From Pseudomonas protegens (GTDB lineage Bacteria > Pseudomonadota > Gammaproteobacteria > Pseudomonadales > Pseudomonadaceae): DNA of 64,000 nucleotides. The DNA lies in NCBI RefSeq assembly GCF_013407925.2, contig NZ_CP060201.1, positions 3,162,001-3,226,000 on the forward strand, in the 5' to 3' direction. Positions 37,724 to 47,825 of the stretch are shown here, piece after piece. The notes below the pieces were generated by a model. That model made no database searches, was not told the origin of the DNA, and saw only the letters and a program-made list of their open reading frames with translations. The translations under genes and the position numbers were made by a program. Within the stretch, counting starts at the first letter, position 1. Every line of letters starts with the position of its first letter.

Positions 37724-39238
37724 ATGAAGCGCAAGAACATTCTTTTCATCATGGCCGACCAGATGGCCGCGCCCTTGCTGCCGTTCTACGGTTCATCACC
37801 GATCAAGCTGCCGCACCTGAGCCGTCTGGCTGCCCAGGGCGTGGTATTCGATGCCGCCTACTGCAACAGCCCGCTGTGCGCGCCGTCGCGCTTTACCCTG
37901 GTCAGCGGCCAGCTGCCGAGCAAGATCGGCGCCTACGACAACGCTGCGGACTTTCCCGCCGACGTGCCCACCTACGCCCACTACCTGCGGCGCCTGGGCT
38001 ACCGCACCGCGCTGTCGGGCAAGATGCACTTCTGCGGCCCGGACCAGTTGCACGGCTATGAAGAGCGCCTGACCACCGACATCTACCCCGCCGACTACGG
38101 CTGGGCGGTGAACTGGGATGAGCCCCAGGTGCGTCCCAGCTGGTACCACAACATGTCCTCGGTGCTGCAGGCCGGGCCCTGCGTGCGCACCAACCAGCTG
38201 GATTTCGATGAAGAGGTGGTGTTCAAGGCCCAGCAGTACCTGTTCGACCATGTGCGCGAAGCCGGCGACCAGCCGTTCTGCCTCACCGTGTCCATGACCC
38301 ACCCCCACGATCCCTACACCATTCCCAAGGCCTTCTGGGACCTGTACCGCGACGAGGAAATCCCACTGCCCCAGACCCCACCGCAGAGCGAACTGGACCC
38401 GCATTCCCAGCGCCTGCTCAAGGTCTACGACCTGTGGGACAAACCGCTGCCTGTGGATAAGATCCGCGACGCGCGGCGGGCCTACTTCGGCGCCTGCAGC
38501 TATATCGACAGCAACGTCGGCAAGCTGCTGCAGACCCTGGAAGACACCGGGCTGGCGGACGACACCCTGATCGTGTTTTCCGGCGACCACGGCGACATGC
38601 TCGGCGAGCGCGGCCTCTGGTACAAAATGCACTGGTTCGAAATGGCCGCCCGGGTGCCGCTGTTGATCTGCGCACCGGGGCAGTTCGCCGCCGGGCGAGT
38701 CGGCGCGGCAGTCTCCACCGCCGACCTGCTGCCGACCCTGGTGGAACTGGCCGGCGGCCGCGTGGAACCCGAGCTGCCGCTGGACGGCCGCTCCCTGGTC
38801 CCGCACCTGCAAGGGCAGGGCGGCCACGATGAAGTCTTTGGCGAATACATGGCCGAAGGCACCATCAGCCCGTTGATGATGATTCGCCGGGGCGCCTACA
38901 AATTCATCTACAGCGAAGACGACCCGTGCCTGCTCTTCGATGTCGCCAACGACCCTCAGGAACACCGCGACCTCAGCCAGTCGCCCGAGCATCGCGCGCT
39001 GTTCGACGCCTTCCTCGCCGAGGCCCGGGCCAAGTGGGACATCCCGGCCATTCACCAACAGGTCCTGGCCAGCCAGCGCCGCCGCCGTCTGGTGGCCGAC
39101 GCCCTGAACCGGGGCACGCGCAAGAGCTGGGATCACCAGCCGCTGGTCGACGCCAGTGCGCAGTACATGCGCAACCACATCGACCTCGACGATCTGGAGC
39201 GCAAGGCGCGTTATCCACAACCCTGCCAATACCAATAA
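37724..39238 (+). CDS. betC: Choline sulfatase
   Basis: Hydrolyses choline-O-sulfate to choline and sulfate in the cytoplasm. 504 residues from the ATG at 37724; a weak ATG lies six codons upstream. The sulfatase signature LCAPSRFTLVSG has Cys52 for conversion to formylglycine, and metal ligands are visible in ILFIMADQM and FSGDHGDMLGERGLW. The C-terminus carries a DnaA box by chance or design (39211-39219). It leads directly into the choline-binding protein gene. Confidence 0.95.
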   Translation: MKRKNILFIMADQMAAPLLPFYGSSPIKLPHLSRLAAQGVVFDAAYCNSPLCAPSRFTLVSGQLPSKIGAYDNAADFPADVPTYAHYLRRLGYRTALSGKMHFCGPDQLHGYEERLTTDIYPADYGWAVNWDEPQVRPSWYHNMSSVLQAGPCVRTNQLDFDEEVVFKAQQYLFDHVREAGDQPFCLTVSMTHPHDPYTIPKAFWDLYRDEEIPLPQTPPQSELDPHSQRLLKVYDLWDKPLPVDKIRDARRAYFGACSYIDSNVGKLLQTLEDTGLADDTLIVFSGDHGDMLGERGLWYKMHWFEMAARVPLLICAPGQFAAGRVGAAVSTADLLPTLVELAGGRVEPELPLDGRSLVPHLQGQGGHDEVFGEYMAEGTISPLMMIRRGAYKFIYSEDDPCLLFDVANDPQEHRDLSQSPEHRALFDAFLAEARAKWDIPAIHQQVLASQRRRRLVADALNRGTRKSWDHQPLVDASAQYMRNHIDLDDLERKARYPQPCQYQ

Positions 39239-39253
39239 TCCAAGGGGAAGAGC

Positions 39254-40171
39254 ATGCAAAAGTTATCCACAGCGCTGGCGGTCGGGTTCCTGGCTCTGGG
39301 CAGCACAACCGTCTGGGCCGACTCGTGCGCAACCGTGAAGATGGCCGATCCGGGCTGGAGCGACATCGCCGCCACCAACGCCATCGCCAGCTTTCTACTG
39401 GACGGCATGGGCTACAAGGCCAAGATCGACACCCTGGCGGTGCCGATCATCTACGGCGGGCTCAAGGACGGTCAGGTGGATGTGTTCCTGGGCAACTGGA
39501 TGCCGGCGCAGCAGGGTTTCCATGACAAGTTCGTGGCCAATGGCGAGGTGATCCAGCTGGCGAAGAACCTGGAAGGCACCGAGTTCACCCTGGCGGTTCC
39601 GGACTACGTGTGGGACGCCGGGGTGCATGACTTTACCGACCTGAACCGGTTCGCCGACAAGTTCGACAAGAAGCTCTACGGCATCGGCTCCGGTGCCCCG
39701 GCCAACCTGTCGCTGCAGGAAATCATCAAGCACAACCAGTTCAACCTCGGCCAGTGGAAGCTGATCGAATCCAGCGAACAGGCGATGCTCGCCGAAGTGT
39801 CCCGGGCCACGAAAAAGCAGCGCTTCATCACCTTCCTCGGCTGGACCCCGCACCCGATGAACGTGCAGTTGAACATGCGTTACCTGACCGGGGGCAAGCA
39901 GTACTTCGGCGCCAGCGGCAGCGTCTACACCCTGACCCGCAAGGGTTATGCACAGGCCTGCCCGAACGTCGGCAAGCTCTTTACCAATCTGCGGTTCACC
40001 CAGGACATGGAGAACGCCATCATGGCCGAGGTGGTGAACAACAAGGTCAGCAACGCCGACGCCGCCAAGGCCTGGATCAAGGCCAACCCGGCGGTGCTGG
40101 AGCAGTGGCTGGAAGGGGTCCGGACCATTGATGACCAAGAGGCCCTGGCGGCGGTGAAGGGCAAGTTATAA
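39254..40171 (+). CDS. Choline ABC transporter substrate-binding protein
   Basis: 305 residues with a signal peptide (cleavage near VWADS). The OpuAC-type fold has aromatic-rich segments (DVFLGNWMPAQQGF, FLGWTPHPMN) that would form the quaternary-ammonium cage, as in ChoX. 15 bases after betC with AAGGGG upstream. No cognate permease or ATPase gene is adjacent, so it must use a transporter encoded elsewhere. Confidence 0.9.
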   Translation: MQKLSTALAVGFLALGSTTVWADSCATVKMADPGWSDIAATNAIASFLLDGMGYKAKIDTLAVPIIYGGLKDGQVDVFLGNWMPAQQGFHDKFVANGEVIQLAKNLEGTEFTLAVPDYVWDAGVHDFTDLNRFADKFDKKLYGIGSGAPANLSLQEIIKHNQFNLGQWKLIESSEQAMLAEVSRATKKQRFITFLGWTPHPMNVQLNMRYLTGGKQYFGASGSVYTLTRKGYAQACPNVGKLFTNLRFTQDMENAIMAEVVNNKVSNADAAKAWIKANPAVLEQWLEGVRTIDDQEALAAVKGKL

Positions 40172-40190
40172 GCCCGAGGTGCTTCGACCA

Positions 40191-40213
40191 TTCGCCGGCA
40201 AGCCGGCTCCTAC
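40191..40213. repeat. REP element
   Basis: TTCGCCGGCAAGCCGGCTCC followed by TAC, in the 128-base gap between the choline-binding protein gene and the SulP gene. Confidence 0.8.
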
Positions 40214-40299
40214 GGGATGAGGGGCCAGCCTCGGCACATGCTCGAGGCCGGACAATGCTTTACCCTGGCCCCCTCGAATCAACCCATCCGTGAGCAACC

Positions 40300-41868
40300 A
40301 TGGCCTGGCCCAACCGCCATTCACTCCTGCCTTTTCTCGCCTGGCTGCCGCAGCAGACCCGCGCCAGCGTCGGTCGTGATCTGCTGGTGGGGCTGAGCGG
40401 CGCGATCCTCGCCCTGCCGCAATCGATCGCCTATGCGCTGATCGCCGGCTTGCCGCCGGAGTACGGGCTGTACGCGGCCATAGTCCCGGTGCTGATCGCC
40501 TGCCTCTGGGGCTCGTCCTGGCACCTGATCTGCGGGCCCACGGCAGCGATCTCCATTGTTCTGTATGCCAGCGTCAGCCCTCTGGCGGTGCCGGCATCCG
40601 AGGACTACATCACTCTGATCCTGCTGCTGACCCTGCTGGCCGGGGTCTTCCAGTGGCTGCTGGGGCTGCTGCGCTTCGGCGCCCTGGTGAACTTCGTCTC
40701 GCATTCGGTGGTGCTGGGCTTCACCCTCGGTGCCGCGGTGGTGATTGCCCTGGGGCAGTTGCCCAACCTCCTGGGCCTGGAGCTGCCGAACCAGGCCACT
40801 GCCCTCAATAGCCTGAGCTTGCTGCTGGAACACCTGGACGCTGTGGACAAGCCTTCGCTATTGCTAGGGCTGGGCACCCTGATCGTCGGCCTCGGCCTGA
40901 AGCTGCTGGCGCCACGCTGGCCCAGCCTGTTGCTCAGCCTGGTCCTCAGTGCGCTGGTGGTCTGGCTGCTGCCGGGGCTGTTCGGCCAGGTCAAATTGGT
41001 CAGCGCCTTCGTGGGCCGGCTACCGCCCTTGAGCCCGTTGCCACTGGACCTGGAGCTGGTCCTGCGGCTGCTGCCCAGTGCCGTGGCGGTGGGCATGCTG
41101 GGGCTGGTGACCAGCCTGTCGATTGCCCGCTCGCTGTCGGTACGTTCGGAACAACTGCTCGACGCCAACCAGGAAGTCCGCGCCCAGGGCCTGTCGAACA
41201 TGGTCGGGGCGTTTTTCTCCGGCTACCTGTCCTCCGGCTCCTTCACCCGCTCGGGCCTGAGCTACGAAGCCGGCGCCCGCTCGCCCCTGGCCGGGGTGTT
41301 CTCGGCGCTGTGGGTGGCGCTGTTCGCGGTGGCCGGCGCCGGGTTGATCGCCCACATCCCGATTCCGGCCATGGCCGGCAGCATCCTGCTGATCTGCTGG
41401 GGGCTGGTGGACCACCGGGGCATCCGTGACCTGTTCCGGGTCAGCCGCGCCGAATTTGTGGTGATGAGCCTGACCTGCGTCGCCACCTTGCTCCTGGAGC
41501 TGCAGACGGCGATCTATGCCGGGGTCCTGGCGTCGCTGTTCTTCTACCTCAAGCGCACCTCCCAGCCACGGGTGCAGCACTCCAGCGAGGGCGATGCAGA
41601 CATCCTGCGGGTCGGCGGCTCGATCTTCTTTGGCGCCAGTCATTACCTGCAAGTGCGCATGCAACGCTGCCACGCGCCCAGGCTGGTGATCGACGCCCGG
41701 CAGATCAACTTCATCGACTATTCGGGGGTGGCGATGCTGCATCAGGAGGCGCGCCGGCTGAAACGCCAGGGCCGCAGCCTGACCCTGCGCCGGGCGCGGC
41801 AAACGGTGAAAGAGGAGTTGATCAAGCTCGAAGGCGCGGCGCACTGCCCGATCCACTTCGAAGACTGA
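40300..41868 (+). CDS. SulP-family anion permease with STAS domain
   Basis: 522 residues, about eleven membrane segments, then a cytoplasmic STAS domain from about residue 430 (LVIDARQINFIDYSGVAML). The SulP signature LPQSIAYALIAGLPPEYGLYA is near residues 38-58. It probably carries sulfate or bicarbonate. Its place after the choline sulfatase genes (PA0029 next to PA0031 in PAO1, from memory) suggests handling of the sulfate released by BetC. The ribosome site is weak. Confidence 0.9.
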   Translation: MAWPNRHSLLPFLAWLPQQTRASVGRDLLVGLSGAILALPQSIAYALIAGLPPEYGLYAAIVPVLIACLWGSSWHLICGPTAAISIVLYASVSPLAVPASEDYITLILLLTLLAGVFQWLLGLLRFGALVNFVSHSVVLGFTLGAAVVIALGQLPNLLGLELPNQATALNSLSLLLEHLDAVDKPSLLLGLGTLIVGLGLKLLAPRWPSLLLSLVLSALVVWLLPGLFGQVKLVSAFVGRLPPLSPLPLDLELVLRLLPSAVAVGMLGLVTSLSIARSLSVRSEQLLDANQEVRAQGLSNMVGAFFSGYLSSGSFTRSGLSYEAGARSPLAGVFSALWVALFAVAGAGLIAHIPIPAMAGSILLICWGLVDHRGIRDLFRVSRAEFVVMSLTCVATLLLELQTAIYAGVLASLFFYLKRTSQPRVQHSSEGDADILRVGGSIFFGASHYLQVRMQRCHAPRLVIDARQINFIDYSGVAMLHQEARRLKRQGRSLTLRRARQTVKEELIKLEGAAHCPIHFED

Positions 41869-41894
41869 CCCCAAGCGTTGAGGGAGACACCAGC

Positions 41895-42026
41895 TGTGGC
41901 GAGCGAGCTTGCTCGCGCTGGCTTGCGCAGCAAGCCCAAGGCCGGTTTCCCGGTTCGGCCTGTTACTGCGCGATAGCCGGTTTACGACCGCTGCGCGCTC
42001 GAGCGGGAGCAAGCTCCCTCGCCACA
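41895..42026. repeat. GAGC-type inverted repeat downstream of the SulP gene
   Basis: Two facing elements with the alternative repeat core: TGTGGCGAGCGAGCTTGCTC at 41895 and GGGAGCAAGCTCCCTCGCCA ending near 42024. About 86 bases separate them, including a further CTTGCGCAGCAAG palindrome. Lies between the convergent SulP and aroE genes. Confidence 0.75.
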
Positions 42027-42042
42027 CATGATCTTCAGGGGT

Positions 42043-42864
42043 TTACAGAGCCAACTGGCGGCGCAGTTCGGCCAGCACCGGGGCGCTGTCCGGGCGCACG
42101 CCGCGCCACAGGTAGAAGGCTTCCGCCGCCTGTTCGGCCAGCATGCCCAGGCCATCCAGCACCAGCGCCGCGCCATGTTCACGGGCCCAACGGCAGAACG
42201 GCGTCGGCTCCTTGCCGTACATCATGTCGTAGCACACCGTTTTGCCCGGCTCGATCAGGCTGCCGGCAATCGGTGGCAATTCTCCCGACAGGCTGGCGGA
42301 GGTGGCGTTGATGATCAGGTCCACCGACTCCTGCAGCCAGTCGAAACCACTGGCCGACACCGGGCCCAGGTCGGCAAACAGTTCCGCCAGCCGCTCGGCC
42401 TTTTCCACGGTGCGATTGGCAATCACCACCGACGCCGGCCGCTGCGCCAACAGGGGCTCCAAGGCTCCACGCACCGCGCCACCGGCCCCCAGCAGAAGGA
42501 TGCGCTTGCCCTTGAGGCTGACCCCGGCGTTGACCGTCAGGTCGCGCACCAGTCCGGCGCCGTCGGTGTTGTCCCCCAACAGCCTGCCGTCGGCCTGCTT
42601 GCTCAGGGTGTTCACCGCGCCGGCCCGCTGGGCGCGCTCGGTCAGGCTGTCGCACAGGCGATAGGCGTCTTCCTTGAACGGCACGGTGACGTTGGCACCG
42701 CGGCCCTGGGCGAAGAAATCGCGGGCAGCCCCGGCGAAATCGTCCAGGGGCGCCAGCAGGGTGTGGTATTCCAGCTGTTGGCCGGTCTGCTGGGCGAACA
42801 GCCGGTGGATCAGCGGCGATTTGCTGTGGCTGATCGGATTACCAAAGACAACGTACTGATCCAT
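42043..42864 (-). CDS. aroE: Shikimate dehydrogenase
   Basis: NADP-dependent reduction of 3-dehydroshikimate in aromatic amino acid synthesis. 273 residues. The shikimate-binding NPISHSKSP (9-17), catalytic Lys in NVTVPFKE and the Asp of [10 protein letters not shown] are present, with [10 protein letters not shown] for the cofactor. It follows hemF, separated by a REP pair. Confidence 0.96.
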   Translation of the reverse strand: MDQYVVFGNPISHSKSPLIHRLFAQQTGQQLEYHTLLAPLDDFAGAARDFFAQGRGANVTVPFKEDAYRLCDSLTERAQRAGAVNTLSKQADGRLLGDNTDGAGLVRDLTVNAGVSLKGKRILLLGAGGAVRGALEPLLAQRPASVVIANRTVEKAERLAELFADLGPVSASGFDWLQESVDLIINATSASLSGELPPIAGSLIEPGKTVCYDMMYGKEPTPFCRWAREHGAALVLDGLGMLAEQAAEAFYLWRGVRPDSAPVLAELRRQLAL

Positions 42865-42893
42865 CTCTCATCCCATTTGCTCAACACACAGGG

Positions 42894-42946
42894 GTAGGAG
42901 CCGCGTCCGCCTTGAAGGCCGTTTCGCCGGCAAGCCGGCTCCTACA
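42894..42946. repeat. REP pair between hemF and aroE
   Basis: A degenerate GTAGGAGCCGCGTCCGCC faces an intact TTCGCCGGCAAGCCGGCTCC, making a hairpin-capable pair in the 94-base gap inside the hemF-aroE transcription unit. Confidence 0.8.
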
Positions 42947-42958
42947 CGGTGGGGTGGG

Positions 42959-43900
<942 letters not shown>

Positions 43901-44043
43901 CTAGGCGGCGCCAGGGATGAAACCGGGGCCGGCGCAAATGGGCGCGTAGCATAACACCGCACCGTGTTCGGTCGCAGTTGACGAAGGTCAAGCAGAGGAG
44001 TCCGATAGACCCCTTTCAGGCGACGACCAAGGAGTGAGTGCAG

Positions 44044-45021
44044 ATGGCCAAACGTATCCAGTTCCGGGCCCATGGCGGCCCCGAAGTACTCGAGTATGTG
44101 GATTTCCAGCCCGCCGATCCGGGTCCGCAGCAGGTTCGCGTCAGCAACCAGGCCATCGGCCTGAACTTCATCGATACCTATTTCCGCAGCGGCCTGTACG
44201 CACCACCGGCGCTGCCGTCGGGCCTGGGCGCCGAAGGGGCCGGGGTGGTGGAAGCCGTGGGCAGCGCGGTGACCCGCTTCAAGGTCGGCGATCGGGTGGC
44301 CTACGGCAGCGGCCCACTGGGCGCCTACAGCGATGTGCACGTGTTGCCGGAAGCCAACCTGGTGCACCTGCCGGATGCCATCAGCTTCGAACAGGCGGCC
44401 GGGGTGATGCTCAAGGGCCTGACCGTGCAGTACCTGCTGCGTCAGACCTATGAACTCAAGGGTGGCGAAACCGTACTGTTTCACGCGGCCGCCGGTGGCG
44501 TCGGCTCCCTGGCCTGCCAGTGGGCCAAGGCCCTCGGGGTGAAACTGATCGGCACCGTCAGCTCGCCGGAAAAAGCCGCCATCGCCAAGGCCCTGGGGGC
44601 CTGGGAAACCATCGACTACAGCCATGAAGACGTGGCCCAGCGGGTGCTGGAACTGACCGATGGCAAGAAGTGCCCGGTGGTGTACGACGGCGTGGGCAAG
44701 GACACCTGGCTGACGTCCCTGGACTGCCTGGCCCCCCGTGGGCTGATGGTCAGCTTCGGCAATGCCTCGGGCGCGGTGGACGGGGTGAACCTGGGCATTC
44801 TGGCGGCCAAGGGCTCGCTGTATGTCACCCGGCCGACCCTGGCCAGCTACGCCAACAATGCCGAGAACCTGCAGCGCATGGCCGACGATCTGTTTGGCAT
44901 GATCGCCAGCGGCAAGCTGAAGATCGAGATTGGCCAGCGCTTCGCCCTGGCGGATGCCGCCAAGGCGCATATCGAGCTGTCGGCGCGGCGCACCACCGGT
45001 TCGACCGTGTTGTTGCCTTGA
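44044..45021 (+). CDS. qor: NADPH quinone oxidoreductase (zeta-crystallin type)
   Basis: 325-residue MDR-superfamily enzyme reducing quinones with NADPH. The nucleotide-binding motif is HAAAGGVGSLACQWAK, and the N-terminal IGLNFIDTYFRSGLY matches E. coli Qor. I chose the ATG at 44044, 9 nt after AAGGAG; a GTG six bases earlier is too close to that site. Divergent from hemF. Confidence 0.93.
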   Translation: MAKRIQFRAHGGPEVLEYVDFQPADPGPQQVRVSNQAIGLNFIDTYFRSGLYAPPALPSGLGAEGAGVVEAVGSAVTRFKVGDRVAYGSGPLGAYSDVHVLPEANLVHLPDAISFEQAAGVMLKGLTVQYLLRQTYELKGGETVLFHAAAGGVGSLACQWAKALGVKLIGTVSSPEKAAIAKALGAWETIDYSHEDVAQRVLELTDGKKCPVVYDGVGKDTWLTSLDCLAPRGLMVSFGNASGAVDGVNLGILAAKGSLYVTRPTLASYANNAENLQRMADDLFGMIASGKLKIEIGQRFALADAAKAHIELSARRTTGSTVLLP

Positions 45022-45025
45022 ACGC

Positions 45026-45081
45026 CTTCGCCGGCAAGCCGGCTCCTACAGATCATTGTAGGAGCCGGCTTGCCGGCGAAG
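45026..45081. repeat. Perfect REP doublet
   Basis: 25-bp arms (45026-45050 and 45057-45081) are exact reverse complements around a 6-bp GATCAT centre. It begins 5 bases after the qor stop and ends 5 bases before the tsaC stop, so it fills the convergent gap and may serve as a bidirectional terminator. Confidence 0.92.
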
Positions 45082-45085
45082 CGGT

Positions 45086-45643
45086 TCAGGAAGGCCGCAC
45101 CACCCTGCCGGTGGCCAGATCGCGGATCAGGCTCGGGTTCTTGCGCCCGCCCAGGCTGCCGGTAAGCACCAGATCCAGCTGCCCGCGGAAGTACTGTTCG
45201 ATGCGCAGCCGCGTGCGCGCCGCCGGCCGCCCCTGGGGATTGGCCGAGGTGGAAATCAGCGGTCCCACCAACGCGCACAGCTCACGCACCAGCGGATGGT
45301 CGCTGACCCGCAACGCCACCGTGTCATGCACCCCGGTGACCCACTCCGGCAGCAGGTTCTGATGGGGCACCAGCCAGGTGTTGGGACCCGGCCAGGTGCT
45401 GGACATGCGCTCGATCCAGGTGTCGGGGAAATCCTCGAAGAGAAAGTCGAACTGGTGGATGTTGTCGGCGATCAGGATCAGGCCCTTGTCCACCGAGCGT
45501 GACTTGATCGCCAACAGGCGATCCACCGCCTCTTCGTTCCACGGATCGCACCCCAAGCCCCAGACCGCTTCGGTTGGGTAGGCAATCACCGCCCCTGCGC
45601 GAATCTCTCGTGCGGCTTGTTGCACACGCCAACTGCTGACCAT
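45086..45643 (-). CDS. tsaC: L-threonylcarbamoyladenylate synthase
   Basis: Makes the activated intermediate for tRNA t6A37. 185 residues, YrdC fold. The KxR motif (KSRSVDKGL) and the SxN motif (STSANPQG) are present, and the N-terminal [13 protein letters not shown] is typical of the TsaC/RimN branch. Next to dprA, as in many gamma-proteobacteria. Confidence 0.95.
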   Translation of the reverse strand: MVSSWRVQQAAREIRAGAVIAYPTEAVWGLGCDPWNEEAVDRLLAIKSRSVDKGLILIADNIHQFDFLFEDFPDTWIERMSSTWPGPNTWLVPHQNLLPEWVTGVHDTVALRVSDHPLVRELCALVGPLISTSANPQGRPAARTRLRIEQYFRGQLDLVLTGSLGGRKNPSLIRDLATGRVVRPS

Positions 45644-45737
45644 TGCCGAACCTCCAGATAAAAGCTGTGCGCAGTTTACCGATCCTGCCTATAAAACCTA
45701 GGGCCTGTTGCCGTTTGGCGACAGGTCGCAACAGCCC

Positions 45738-46850
45738 TCACGTCGAGCCCGGGCGGGCCAGCCAGCGGCCGTTTTCATTGACCGCCAGGCCATCGATCTC
45801 CAACTCGCTCAAGGCCGCCAGCACCCGGGGCAGGGGCCAGCCGCTTTCCCGCGCCAGGGCCTCGCTGGTGTGGGGCGCGGCCAGGAGCAAGGCCAGCAGC
45901 GGATGCCCGGCGATTGTGGCGGGCAAGGCCGCCGGCGGCGCCACGTGCTGCCAGCCCCTGAGGGTTTCGAGAATGTGCTGCACGCTTTCCACCAGCACCG
46001 CGCCGTCACGGATCAGCTGGTGACAACCCCGGGCACCGGGGTGGTGGATGGAACCGGGTATGGCGTACACCTCGCGGCCCTGTTCCGCCGCCAGGCGGGC
46101 GGTGATCAGGGAACCGCTGGCCACGCTGGCTTCCACCACCAGCACGCCGAGGGACAGGCCGCTGATGATCCGGTTGCGCCGGGGGAAGTGCTCCGCACGC
46201 GGACCGGTGTCCAGGGCGAACTCGGAAACCACCGCGCTGCCCTGGTCGATCATCGCCTGGGCCAAGGCTCGGTGACGCTGTGGATAACAATTTTCCAGGC
46301 CGGTGCCCAGCACCCCCACCGTGTGCCCGCCGACGTCCAGCGCCGCCTGATGCGCGGCGCCATCGATGCCCAGGGCCAGGCCGCTGGTGATCACGAATCC
46401 GGCCGCTGCCAGGCTGCGGGAAAACGCCGCCGCAGTGTCCAGTCCCGGGCGCGAAGCGCGGCGGCTGCCCACCATCGCCAGCTGCGGCCGTTCCAGGATC
46501 GAAGGGTCGCCAGCGACGAACAACAGCGGCGGCGCATCCTCCAACTGGGCCAGCAAGGCCGGGTAGCCGGGCTGGTCCCACATCAGCAAATGCTGGGCCT
46601 GGTTGTCTATCCAGGCCAGGGCACGCCGGGCGCCCTCGCGCACTTCGACGCTGCGCCGGGCATCGCTACAGGCGGCTGGCAGGCCCAGGGCATGCCAGGC
46701 AGCGGCCGGTGCGCTGAGGGCTTTGGCCGCTGAACCGAAGGCCTGGAGCAGGCGCTGAAAACGCCTGGGCCCCAGACCGGGCAGGCCATGCAAACGTAAA
46801 CGGGCTTCCAGTTCCGCAGGGGAAATGGCGCCACTGATCGAGTGCGACAT
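45738..46850 (-). CDS. dprA: DNA-processing protein DprA/Smf
   Basis: Loads RecA on incoming single-stranded DNA during transformation. 370 residues: an N-terminal SAM-like region (LHGLPGLGPRRFQRLL), the Rossmann core with AMVGSRRAS and SGLALGIDGAAHQAAL, and a C-terminal winged helix (TSEALARESGWPLPRVLAAL). A DnaA box lies inside at 46279-46287. 94 bases upstream of tsaC. Confidence 0.93.
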   Translation of the reverse strand: MSHSISGAISPAELEARLRLHGLPGLGPRRFQRLLQAFGSAAKALSAPAAAWHALGLPAACSDARRSVEVREGARRALAWIDNQAQHLLMWDQPGYPALLAQLEDAPPLLFVAGDPSILERPQLAMVGSRRASRPGLDTAAAFSRSLAAAGFVITSGLALGIDGAAHQAALDVGGHTVGVLGTGLENCYPQRHRALAQAMIDQGSAVVSEFALDTGPRAEHFPRRNRIISGLSLGVLVVEASVASGSLITARLAAEQGREVYAIPGSIHHPGARGCHQLIRDGAVLVESVQHILETLRGWQHVAPPAALPATIAGHPLLALLLAAPHTSEALARESGWPLPRVLAALSELEIDGLAVNENGRWLARPGST

Positions 46851-47249
46851 GGATCATCCTTGATCGTCATCGGTCCGGTCGGAGCCGGAACAAGCTGTGG
46901 ATAAGTCTGTTGGTAACTTGTTGAGGAAAGGTTTCCTGCCGCGCCAGGAAGATGCCCTGCCGAGGTCGGTCTTGCTCTGCCCAACCCCCCGTGCAGCCAA
47001 CCGCAAGCACGCCAATCAGGCCTGGCGCAGCCGCTTGCAGGTCCGACCGATGGCGGTCCAGCCCAATGGCAGCAGGGCGAACAGACATTTCCTCAGGGGC
47101 TGAATCCCTTTATTATGTGCGTTCGCGTAAAACGCCAGAGCCTGCGCGGCTCGCTCCCTTGCAGAGCACGTTTTGCATCGGCGGCCCAGGTCCAGGACCT
47201 GTCAGGGCGCCGACTCCGCCCTTACTTCACACGTGTAGCAATTACGCTT
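46851..47249. promoter_or_regulatory. Divergent dprA-def region without the expected LysM gene
   Basis: 399 bases. I find no credible gene: the open frames here lack ribosome sites and protein-like sequence. A DnaA box lies at 46896-46904. The half next to def should hold the def promoter (TTTATTATGTGCG near 47109-47121). In PAO1 a LysM-domain gene of about 340 codons sits at this place (from memory), and no trace is recognisable here. Confidence 0.5.
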
Positions 47250-47756
47250 ATGGCCATTTTAAACATCCTCGAATTCCCTGATCCGCGCCTGCGCACTATC
47301 GCCAAACCCGTGGCCGTAGTGGACGACGAAGTGCGTCAGTTGGTCGACGACATGTTTGAAACAATGTATGAGGCCCCAGGCATCGGTCTGGCGGCGACCC
47401 AGGTCAACGTGCACAAACGCATCGTGGTCATGGACCTGTCCGAAGACCGCAGCGAGCCACGGGTGTTCATCAACCCCGAATTCGAAGCCCTGACCGACGA
47501 GATGGACCAGTATCAGGAAGGCTGCCTGTCGGTGCCGGGTTTCTATGAAAACGTCGACCGTCCGCAGCGGGTCAAGATCAAGGCCCTGGACCGCGACGGC
47601 CAGCCCTATGAACTGATCGCCGAGGGCTTGCTGGCGGTGTGCATCCAGCACGAATGCGACCACCTCAACGGCAAGTTGTTCGTCGATTACCTGTCCACGC
47701 TCAAGCGTGACCGGATCAAGAAGAAGCTGGAAAAGCAGCATCGCCAGCAGGCTTGA
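47250..47756 (+). CDS. def: Peptide deformylase
   Basis: Removes the formyl group from new proteins. 168 residues with the three motifs GIGLAATQ (44-51), EGCLS (90-94, metal Cys92) and HECDH (134-138). The ATG at 47250 gives the family's normal N-terminus ([15 protein letters not shown]); the longer frame is upstream noncoding. Followed by a hairpin before fmt. Confidence 0.97.
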   Translation: MAILNILEFPDPRLRTIAKPVAVVDDEVRQLVDDMFETMYEAPGIGLAATQVNVHKRIVVMDLSEDRSEPRVFINPEFEALTDEMDQYQEGCLSVPGFYENVDRPQRVKIKALDRDGQPYELIAEGLLAVCIQHECDHLNGKLFVDYLSTLKRDRIKKKLEKQHRQQA

Positions 47757-47768
47757 TGACCGTCTTGC

Positions 47769-47795
47769 AAAGGCTTGCTACGGCAAGCCTTTTTC
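47769..47795 (+). terminator. Hairpin terminator between def and fmt
   Basis: 10-bp stem (47769-47778 with 47783-47792, AAAGGCTTGC and complement), TACG loop, then TTTTTC. It lies 12 bases after the def stop and 31 bases before fmt, so it should reduce or separate fmt expression from def. Confidence 0.82.
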
Positions 47796-47825
47796 TTTTC
47801 CGCATGTTTAACATCGAGAATTCCC

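Noticed and set aside
46867..47088. 73-codon minus-strand frame in the dprA-def gap as a LysM remnant
   Set aside because: No LysM motif, no ribosome site and no protein-like composition.
47769..47795. Def-fmt hairpin as proof of separate operons
   Set aside because: A hairpin with a T-run is clear, but read-through is likely and no fmt promoter was seen; kept as a terminator only.
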